Under the pieces are notes generated by a model that saw nothing but the letters and a program-made list of their open reading frames with translations, ran no database searches and had not been told where the DNA came from. A stretch of DNA of 64,000 bases from Akkermansia massiliensis (lineage in GTDB: Bacteria > Verrucomicrobiota > Verrucomicrobiia > Verrucomicrobiales > Akkermansiaceae), in contig NZ_JAMGSI010000001.1 in the NCBI RefSeq assembly GCF_023516715.1, positions 744,001-808,000 on the forward strand, written 5' to 3'. The stretch's first letter is position 1. Each line of letters starts with the position of its first letter. Shown in pieces: positions 57,657-64,000 of this stretch. Made by a program: the position numbers and the translations under genes.

Positions 57657-58481
57657 TCAGAAGCCTTCAATCATTTCCGGGGTTAACCCCGGTAGATCAT
57701 ATTTCTTTACAATATTTCCATCCTCGGAGACTTCAATGGAATGGTGAACCTTGGCAGAAGAGTATTGACCGCTTTTACAGTTATGTTCCCACCAAATGAC
57801 TTTTTGAATAGACATGCTACCTTCCGGTCGTGCAGAGGAGGCATCTCCTTCAAACATCTGAGGAAGCGCTTGTTTGAAAATGGATGCATCTTCATCCGAG
57901 AAGCCTGTGAGTTCTGCCAGCTGCGGATTGATTGCTCCAAAGAAGACATAGGTGCCCTTGTCCACCCGGTGCTTCATGCCCATGGTGTCGGAAGATTTTT
58001 TACTGCCGTCTCCGTCATTGCTGACGCTTTTCGTGATTTGTGTACTAGTGATATTCACCGTATCTCTGCTGAAGGCAGGTTGAATAGTGACTGGGCCTCT
58101 GATTCCTATGGAGACGCCGGTGCCTTTTGCCGCATCTTTGTCTTTTAAGGCAAAGACCTGTCCAAAAGCTCTCACATCATACCATTCCTGACAGGCTTTT
58201 TGTGCCAGTTCAGCAGACGTACCTTTTTGTTTCAGGATGGGAGTAGCACGTTCTTTCAATGTTTTATAGTCGTCTACACGTCTGTCGTCTGACTGGACAA
58301 AGATGTTTTGTCCCATGTCCATCAGCTTATTGCGGATTTTTCTTTTAAGACAGACATCGGAGATTTCTCCGAGTCCTTCCAAAGTGGTTCTGGGCCGGTT
58401 GCCATCGAGGGGGTCTCCGTTGGGGTTAGCGTTTGTAACGGTAAAGATGACGGCAAAGTCGATTTTATGATTAAGGCTCAT
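57657..58481 (-). CDS. cas7: Cas7 (Csd2), type I-C Cascade backbone
   Basis: A 274-residue Cas7 of subtype I-C. It forms the filament that holds crRNA. Family features: the opening LNHKIDFAVIFTVTNANPNGDPLDGNRPRT, CLKRKIRNKLMDMGQ, GVSIGIRGPVTIQPAFS and the C-terminal KVIWWEHNCKSGQYSSAKVHH region. The size is typical. It is the last gene of the effector arm and precedes a terminator. Downstream lies the prophage, not cas4. Confidence 0.95.
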   Translation of the reverse strand: MSLNHKIDFAVIFTVTNANPNGDPLDGNRPRTTLEGLGEISDVCLKRKIRNKLMDMGQNIFVQSDDRRVDDYKTLKERATPILKQKGTSAELAQKACQEWYDVRAFGQVFALKDKDAAKGTGVSIGIRGPVTIQPAFSRDTVNITSTQITKSVSNDGDGSKKSSDTMGMKHRVDKGTYVFFGAINPQLAELTGFSDEDASIFKQALPQMFEGDASSARPEGSMSIQKVIWWEHNCKSGQYSSAKVHHSIEVSEDGNIVKKYDLPGLTPEMIEGF

Positions 58482-58523
58482 GATGTGGTTTTATAGTGTT
58501 GAATTAATGTTTTATTCTAAGAT

Positions 58524-60515
58524 TTATTTTGCCAGTTCAGCATTTTTTTCTTCTTTAGTTTTGTAAATGAAGGCTCTCTGGCAGTGGTAACCGAGGAGGT
58601 AGGCGCCGGTTAATGGTCCGTTATCCATGAACTGTCCCATGAGGAATGTTTCCATGATATTGTCTATGTAAGCATCATAGCTTTTCAAGAAAGAAACGGT
58701 GTTTTCATTTTTCTTCAAAATGTTGCGATAGGGCTGAATGCTTTTTTCCAGCATGGGCCATGTTTCTGACGGTCTTTGCTGGAACCGCTGCATAAGTTTT
58801 TCCGCATTGGTGGGGCGGGAGGTTTTCGTGATATTTAATGCTGATGTTTCGATGGCTTCTGCAACGGCTAAAAGACGGCCGAAGAGGTAACTGCGATCTG
58901 TGATTTTTGGATCAAGGCTCATGGTATCTGAGGACGAAGTATTTGTTTGTGGATGATTATAAAGATAAACGGAACAGGATACTCCCAAGGTCATTTCCCA
59001 TTCCCACCATTCCATGGCATGTCGTTTGGATGTCTGGAGAACACATTGTTTTTCCAGGTCCGGAGGAATGGGAAGATTGTGAAGAATACAGGGTAGTAGT
59101 CTGGAGAGGGCGTGTTTGCGTAGTTTATCGTCTACCTTTATTCCATACGCTGCTTTGACAATCATGGAGATAGACGGCGCGCCAATATAAGATCGGTCAT
59201 TTCCTTCTTTGTCTTTAGGAAGGCATTGTTTCCATCTGGCTTTGGAATGCCACGAAAGCAGGTTGTTAAGGTATTCGGAGACGGTGAATTCCTGAAAGCT
59301 CGAGAGGGACATGCGCCCCGGCGACGCAGAATTCAAGCTGAGAACAAGAACACGGTTTTTAATATCGTTTTCATTCAATGATGTCCGCAGCAGCTCTTTT
59401 CCTCCTCCGGAGAGTTCTTTTTTAAATTGCTTAACCAATTGGGTGACTTGGTCATTCGGTGTTGGCTGGTCGGGCGTGTAGTGTTCCCATTCCTGCACAT
59501 TGCCGCAGGGAGACGGAACTTTCAACAGACCGGGAGACCAGGCGAGAACGACAAGATCTCCATCATACCAGCCTTGGCGGGAGATAAGCCAGCGAAGCGC
59601 GCTGTGGGCTTTTTGGGTGACTTCCGTACTTACTCCGCACGCTTCATCCGCTTCAATGAATCTGCCGCGGTAGGTATAGCCGGAACTGTCATTGGAAGAA
59701 ATGAGTTTGGCTTTGTCGCCGGCGTTTCTGATGCGTGCCGGGTGAGTGGTTGCCAGAGGTGCTGTTTTTCCCAGGACATAGCACATCCCTTCTTTGTTGG
59801 CCTTGGATTCCGTATAAATCCGCCAGGATTCGTACATGGCGGGGTCTTCATACACTTCCGGAGGGCTTCCATCCCTGCTGTTGACCTTCCATCTTATGAA
59901 CGCATTTTCCTGGGTGGATGCTCCCAGGATTTCAAAGATGGCGGGCATTTCCCGTTTGTCCCCTTTCCATACAGGAAGCAGAGTGTTGGTGGAATCTTCC
60001 GCATATAGGATTCCCCCGTTGATCAAGTCCGTGATCAGGGATTTTTTACGAATATAGGCCAGAACGGCGTTCAGTTTGACATTACCGGGATCAAATGCCG
60101 CCCATTCCGATAATTGCTGTTCATATTGTTCGTAGGATTCCTGAAGGGTTTTGAGTTGCTTTGTCCGTTTGGCCGGGGATTCTTCCGGAGGGAAATAGTC
60201 AGCGTTATCACCTGCCACGTATTGGAGCTTGTCACACAGAGGGTGGGCACAGGCTCCGCTGGTGCGGCCTCCTGAGGCTTCCGTAACGGGGATGATGGTG
60301 GGTTGACTGTTCTGATTGTTGAGGGATGCATTAATTAGCTCTCCCTGTTTGTTCAGTGTGATGGTGATGTGAGCATTCTGCATGCTGTGGTACAGCGGCA
60401 GAAGAGGGGTAATGAGGCGTTCTTTCCTGTTGCCGTGGGCCGGTTCTTTGTCAATACGACCCACATAATCACGGTTTTGTTCATAGGTGGCGTATAAGGC
60501 GTGCATCCAGTTCAT
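58524..60515 (-). CDS. cas8c: Cas8c (Csd1), type I-C large subunit
   Basis: A 663-residue protein of the Cas8c/Csd1 family, which recognises the PAM and recruits Cas3. Recognisable parts: HPLCDKLQYVAGDN, FIRWKVNSRDG, KAHSALRWLISRQGWYDGDLVVLAWS and a C-terminal YLFGRLLAVAEAIE, with helical C-terminal region (GAYLLGYHCQRAFIYK). In I-C the gene also encodes a small subunit from an internal start (cas11c); I did not locate that start. It lies 42 bp upstream of cas7. Confidence 0.92.
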   Translation of the reverse strand: MNWMHALYATYEQNRDYVGRIDKEPAHGNRKERLITPLLPLYHSMQNAHITITLNKQGELINASLNNQNSQPTIIPVTEASGGRTSGACAHPLCDKLQYVAGDNADYFPPEESPAKRTKQLKTLQESYEQYEQQLSEWAAFDPGNVKLNAVLAYIRKKSLITDLINGGILYAEDSTNTLLPVWKGDKREMPAIFEILGASTQENAFIRWKVNSRDGSPPEVYEDPAMYESWRIYTESKANKEGMCYVLGKTAPLATTHPARIRNAGDKAKLISSNDSSGYTYRGRFIEADEACGVSTEVTQKAHSALRWLISRQGWYDGDLVVLAWSPGLLKVPSPCGNVQEWEHYTPDQPTPNDQVTQLVKQFKKELSGGGKELLRTSLNENDIKNRVLVLSLNSASPGRMSLSSFQEFTVSEYLNNLLSWHSKARWKQCLPKDKEGNDRSYIGAPSISMIVKAAYGIKVDDKLRKHALSRLLPCILHNLPIPPDLEKQCVLQTSKRHAMEWWEWEMTLGVSCSVYLYNHPQTNTSSSDTMSLDPKITDRSYLFGRLLAVAEAIETSALNITKTSRPTNAEKLMQRFQQRPSETWPMLEKSIQPYRNILKKNENTVSFLKSYDAYIDNIMETFLMGQFMDNGPLTGAYLLGYHCQRAFIYKTKEEKNAELAK

Positions 60516-60531
60516 CTTTTTCTTTTTCCTT

Positions 60532-61227
60532 TCATTCTCCCAGGCTCAGATCATTCAGTCCGCTGGATCTTGGCGGGCATGCCGCCATGGGGCGTACATG
60601 CTTGACAATTTCGCATGCTTCAGGGCGCACGAAGCGGATCATTCCATTTTCCATGACCGGACGCCAAAAACGTATGGAAAGCTCCTCTTTTCCCGTTTCA
60701 TCCGGATAATTGAAACCATGGAACATGAGTCCGAAAGACGTGTTTCCATATTGGTCATAGAATCCCTTTCCTTCTCCAAACCGGCATGGTTCCACGTATC
60801 CCTGGCATTCCCTGGTTCCCAACGCGATGTCCCTACGTCCTCCGCGGTCAATCATGCGACGGGCAATTTCATAATGCTTGCCGTCGATCCGGTCCTTGGA
60901 CATATCCGGACGGTACATGTTCCATTCAAAATGAGCCTTGACTTGATATTCCACATCTTGAAGGTAGGTATATACGGATAAATCCGCCCCGGCTTCATGA
61001 TATTTGATCAGTTTCATATTTTTGGGAACCAGACGGATAGGGCGCATTATTCTCACCTCGTCAATTAACCAGATCAGGGTGGGTTTCCAGTAGACCGCCT
61101 TTACAATTCCTTTCAGGGCTTCATAAGTGGGGATTTGATAAGAACATTTTTCTCCGCCTATCCGGGTGAGGGGGTCGGAGAAAAGCGCATATTTCCCGTA
61201 GACCTTAAATTCGATTTGATTAAGCAT
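60532..61227 (-). CDS. cas5c: Cas5c, pre-crRNA endonuclease of type I-C
   Basis: 231 residues. Cas5c replaces Cas6 in I-C and cuts the repeat to make crRNA with an 11-nt 5' tag. Features: N-terminal FKVYGKYALFSDPLTRIGGEKCSYQIPTYEALKG, a middle KAHFEWN region and a FYDQYGNTSFGLMFHGFNYPD segment. The conserved 3' end of the repeats is its expected recognition zone, which matters for the solitary phage repeat. Located 16 bp upstream of cas8c. Confidence 0.94.
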   Translation of the reverse strand: MLNQIEFKVYGKYALFSDPLTRIGGEKCSYQIPTYEALKGIVKAVYWKPTLIWLIDEVRIMRPIRLVPKNMKLIKYHEAGADLSVYTYLQDVEYQVKAHFEWNMYRPDMSKDRIDGKHYEIARRMIDRGGRRDIALGTRECQGYVEPCRFGEGKGFYDQYGNTSFGLMFHGFNYPDETGKEELSIRFWRPVMENGMIRFVRPEACEIVKHVRPMAACPPRSSGLNDLSLGE

Positions 61228-61249
61228 GAATATGAAGCTGTTGAAATTT

Positions 61250-63721
61250 TTAAATCCGGGAAACGGTCAGCGCACCGGAAGTCTCTCCGGGGTCTGTGAG
61301 AAAGCCCAGAAATGGATCATATTTATTAGGTACTGTTGTATAAATATCCACTCCTTCCTGTATACGCATGATGTCTCCCGCATTCAAGTATTTTCCAAGA
61401 AGTCGGTTGGAAATCGCGACGGAATAGGCTCTGGCTTTTTGGATCCATTCATTCCATTGTTCCCATTCTTCATCCGTATGAGGATTCATGTTCCAGAGTT
61501 TTTCCCTGCATTCTTCCCCTCTTCCATAAGGGGTGATAACAGCTATTGTATCAACCTGGATCGGATGATAGTGGCGTGCTGCCGAGTCAAAGGCCTGGAA
61601 AAGACGAAGGGGAGCATATTTGGACTGCTGACGGGGATATGTCATCAGTTTGGAATTTTGAGATAGCGCATCCTCCATGTTGGTGACGACGCCGGAGCAT
61701 TTAAACGGGTAAGACAGATGATCATGATTATGAGAGCGGGTGAGCTTGCCGTAGAATTCCTTAAAATAGAGCGAAACGGATTTGTTTCCCAGAATTCCTC
61801 CTTCTTCAGGATCACAAATCATTCCCATAGCAATTTCTCTTCCGATTTCAAGTTCCCGGAGAGAATCCAGTCTTTCCAGATTGCCTGCGGGATTAATCAG
61901 GATAACTCTTCCCCCGGGACGGTTGGCGTCCCTGTTGCATCGGCCTGCCGCTTGAGTGCAGGAATCCAGGCCGGCCACGCTCCGTATGATTACGTCAAAA
62001 TCTACGTCCACTCCGGCTTCAATGAGGCCGGTACTGATGCACACAACGGCTTTTCCCTTCCTTCTGGCCTTTTCCAGGGATTCTTTGTCAATACGGTTCG
62101 TGATGATTTCTTTCCTGTGGGCAGGGCACATGTTGGTGCTGAGGTGGAAAACGTCCGCCTCTGTATTCAGGTCCCGGCAGGCGCAGGCCAGTTTAGAGGC
62201 CAGTTTTTTGGTGTTTACGATGACGAGGGTGGGGCCTTTGGAGAAAGCTTGCTCCATGATGGAGTCCCTCATTTTTTCTACGGTCCAGTAATTGGAGGAT
62301 TTTAGTTCACAGACAACCTCGCATTGACGGAATTGGCTAAATTGATCGAAATAAGCTTGGCTGTCCGGAATAATAGGTGTTTCGATGAGATGAGCATGCG
62401 TTCCGTCTTCCGTGGCAGTTTCCGGAGGAGTAGCCGTACAGCGGATGGTGCTGCTGTGGCAGATGCCGGAGAGAAAATCCAGCGAATGTTCAAAAAGCCG
62501 TAGTGAGGTTGGGGGAATAGCTTGCACTTCGTCAAAAATAACAACGGCATTTGCCAGGGAGTGCATGCGCCGCACATGCTGTTTGCCGGATGCATATAAG
62601 GCATTCAAGTATTGGACGGATGTAGTGAGTACAATGGGAACGTTCCATGTTTGAGTGGCTTCCATGTACCAGGTTTTTCTTTTCGGTGACCATGGTTCCA
62701 TTTCTCCCTCCTCGTTAAGGGTTTCCTTCACCAGATTGGAATGATGCTCCAGGATGCAGTCTTTATATTCATTTCCAAGTACTTTCCGGATGGCATTGGC
62801 CGTTTGGTCAAGAATGGAGGTATAGGGAATGATGTAGATGATGCGTGACAAATGGTGCCGCCGTGCATGTTCCAAGGCAAATCTGAGGCTTGAGAGAGTT
62901 TTGCCTGCACCGGTGGGAAGTGTAAGGTTCCACTTGCCAACTTGTCCTGGCGCAGCTTGAAGGCACTCCTGCGACATGGCTGCCCGGCTTTGATTGATGG
63001 GAGTATCAGCCTTGAATTGTTCGAGATGTTTATTCAAGTTTTTTAACATTCCTTCCCAATCCGGGTCCGGAATGCTTTCGTAGCTTCCTTTTCCGGAAGC
63101 ACTGGTGTAATCCGCTTCGATAAGGCTGCTCAAGCAGAACCGTGCGATTAGTCCGGCATGGAATGCTTGTTTTTTTGGACAGTGGCCAAACAGGGTGGCA
63201 AGGAGGGTGTAAACATTCTTGAATTCCGTGGCCAGTTCCGTTTTTTTCAGGAGAGAGTAGTAATGATCTTTCTCCTGAAACGTCAATTTGGACAGGATTT
63301 CATCAAGATGGGTTTTCTCTCCGGATTTTTCCATGCGCTTGGAGAATACGTCATCTCCGGGCATCGTGCCACGGAAGCAGTCAATGAGAGCAGAGTTGTG
63401 ATGGGAGGCAATACATAAAGCAATGATTTGCCGGAAGATAAAAAATTCTTCAGAGTCCTCCGGGATGGGAAAATAATTCCAGACAAACTGGGCTCCAGCA
63501 GTGGAATGGTCTATGCCGCTTTTTGGAATTGGAGGACTGATATGTTGAGAGAGAGCATCCATGTATTGCTGAAAGTCTGCACTCATTTTGCCGAAGTCGT
63601 GCATGCCGCCGATCAAGGCCCCAAATTGCGATAGCCCTAAGGGAGCAAGCAGGGTAGACATCGTACGGGAACATTCTTGTTCGTGAGTGGAAAGAGACTG
63701 ATGGGGGCGAGCCTGATACAT
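61250..63721 (-). CDS. cas3: Cas3 helicase-nuclease
   Basis: An 823-residue Cas3 with N-terminal HD nuclease (LIGGMHDFGKMSADFQQYM, HD at about residue 40) and C-terminal SF2 helicase. Motif I is TGAGKTLSSLRFAL, motif II is FDEVQAIPP, motif III TATPPE and later SAGLIEAGVDVDFDV-type and SCTQAAGRCNRDA. It degrades target DNA. It heads the effector arm and is divergent from cas4. Two in-frame starts (MYQARPH and MSTLLAPLG) exist; I use the longer. Confidence 0.94.
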   Translation of the reverse strand: MYQARPHQSLSTHEQECSRTMSTLLAPLGLSQFGALIGGMHDFGKMSADFQQYMDALSQHISPPIPKSGIDHSTAGAQFVWNYFPIPEDSEEFFIFRQIIALCIASHHNSALIDCFRGTMPGDDVFSKRMEKSGEKTHLDEILSKLTFQEKDHYYSLLKKTELATEFKNVYTLLATLFGHCPKKQAFHAGLIARFCLSSLIEADYTSASGKGSYESIPDPDWEGMLKNLNKHLEQFKADTPINQSRAAMSQECLQAAPGQVGKWNLTLPTGAGKTLSSLRFALEHARRHHLSRIIYIIPYTSILDQTANAIRKVLGNEYKDCILEHHSNLVKETLNEEGEMEPWSPKRKTWYMEATQTWNVPIVLTTSVQYLNALYASGKQHVRRMHSLANAVVIFDEVQAIPPTSLRLFEHSLDFLSGICHSSTIRCTATPPETATEDGTHAHLIETPIIPDSQAYFDQFSQFRQCEVVCELKSSNYWTVEKMRDSIMEQAFSKGPTLVIVNTKKLASKLACACRDLNTEADVFHLSTNMCPAHRKEIITNRIDKESLEKARRKGKAVVCISTGLIEAGVDVDFDVIIRSVAGLDSCTQAAGRCNRDANRPGGRVILINPAGNLERLDSLRELEIGREIAMGMICDPEEGGILGNKSVSLYFKEFYGKLTRSHNHDHLSYPFKCSGVVTNMEDALSQNSKLMTYPRQQSKYAPLRLFQAFDSAARHYHPIQVDTIAVITPYGRGEECREKLWNMNPHTDEEWEQWNEWIQKARAYSVAISNRLLGKYLNAGDIMRIQEGVDIYTTVPNKYDPFLGFLTDPGETSGALTVSRI

Positions 63722-63817
63722 GTGAAACTATCATAGGTTCCATATGATCATTTGCAATATATGAATTGATTAATTTAGTATTTTATTTAGTGTTTCACCC
63801 TGAACAGAATTTCCAAG
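63722..63817. promoter_or_regulatory. Divergent promoter region between cas3 and cas4
   Basis: A 96-bp AT-rich spacer that must hold both promoters. GTGAAAC (63722-63728) and GTTTCAC (63792-63798) form an inverted pair 63 bp apart at its two ends, a possible operator for joint control of both arms. Confidence 0.5.
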
Positions 63818-64000
63818 ATGCCTTCTTCCTTTTTTTCAGTGCCCCTGGCGGCATTACAGCATTACTTGTATTGTCCCAGGCAATGCGCGCTGATTCATCT
63901 GGAATGCGTGTGGGCTGATAATCAATTTACGGCGGAGGGGAATGTATTTCATGAACGGGCGGATTCCGGCATGACGGAAAACCGCGGGCGAAAGAGGATC
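63818..64000 (+). CDS. cas4: Cas4, N-terminal fragment cut by window edge
   Basis: 61 codons from the ATG at 63818, starting MPSSFFSVPLAALQHY and continuing LYCPRQCALIHLECVW. The YCPRQ Cys with neighbouring residues is the first ligand of the Cas4 Fe-S cluster. Cas4 works with Cas1-Cas2 to choose prespacers with the right PAM. cas1 and cas2 are expected to follow outside the window. It is divergent from cas3, so the cas module is split into two arms. Confidence 0.9.
   Translation, partial: MPSSFFSVPLAALQHYLYCPRQCALIHLECVWADNQFTAEGNVFHERADSGMTENRGRKRI

Overview
The window is a high-GC bacterial chromosome segment. The gene set fits a Verrucomicrobiota gut bacterium of the Akkermansia type: ptsI-ptsH-hprK without neighbouring sugar permeases, an exosortase-associated CPBP protease, a type I-C CRISPR system, and gene starts that often lack a strong Shine-Dalgarno. 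That assignment is from memory of gene content and was not tested by alignment.

Bases 1-21700 are ordinary chromosome. A minus-strand PTS phosphorelay and regulatory cluster (ptsI truncated by the window edge, ptsH, hprK) is followed by an M20 peptidase, an orphan ABC ATPase and 5-formyl-THF cyclo-ligase on the plus strand. Next comes a minus-strand run: membrane GTPase, YggS-type PLP protein, YqgE/AlgH, L,D-transpeptidase lipoprotein and a GT2 glycosyltransferase. After these are an exported protein, an ApaG-domain protein, a large SNF2 helicase, an Lrp/AsnC regulator with an aminotransferase, a CPBP protease, a YdcF/DUF218 protein and glycyl-tRNA synthetase.

Bases 21703-23592 hold a CRISPR leader and a type I-C array on the plus strand: 25 repeats of 31 bp and 24 spacers of 33-34 bp, the last repeat degenerate and truncated. 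The effector genes cas7-cas8c-cas5c-cas3 lie at 57657-63721 on the minus strand. The first 61 codons of cas4 lie on the plus strand at the right edge, so the cas cluster is split into two divergent arms and the array converges on the effector arm.

Between the array and cas7 sits a complete-looking 33.9-kb Mu-like transposable prophage (23622-57557), inserted about 25 bp past the last repeat. I infer its ends from TG...CA termini, a CTAT/ACTAT target duplication and inverted transposase-binding sites at both ends. It differs from Mu in layout. A central XRE repressor separates a rightward early operon (HTH, sigma-like protein, DDE transposase, MuB ATPase, Gam, many small genes) from a leftward late operon (lysis, terminase, portal, protease/scaffold, capsid, MuF-like head protein, tail, fiber, glycosyltransferase).

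The most interesting element is a solitary type I-C-like CRISPR repeat inside the prophage early operon (56750-56780). It has an altered but still pairing stem and a perfectly conserved 14-nt 3' end, and it is a candidate RNA-based anti-CRISPR or Cas5c-cleaved regulatory element. Also notable are a MuF-like head protein carrying a C-terminal ADP-ribosyltransferase-like domain and heptanucleotide repeats at many late-gene junctions.
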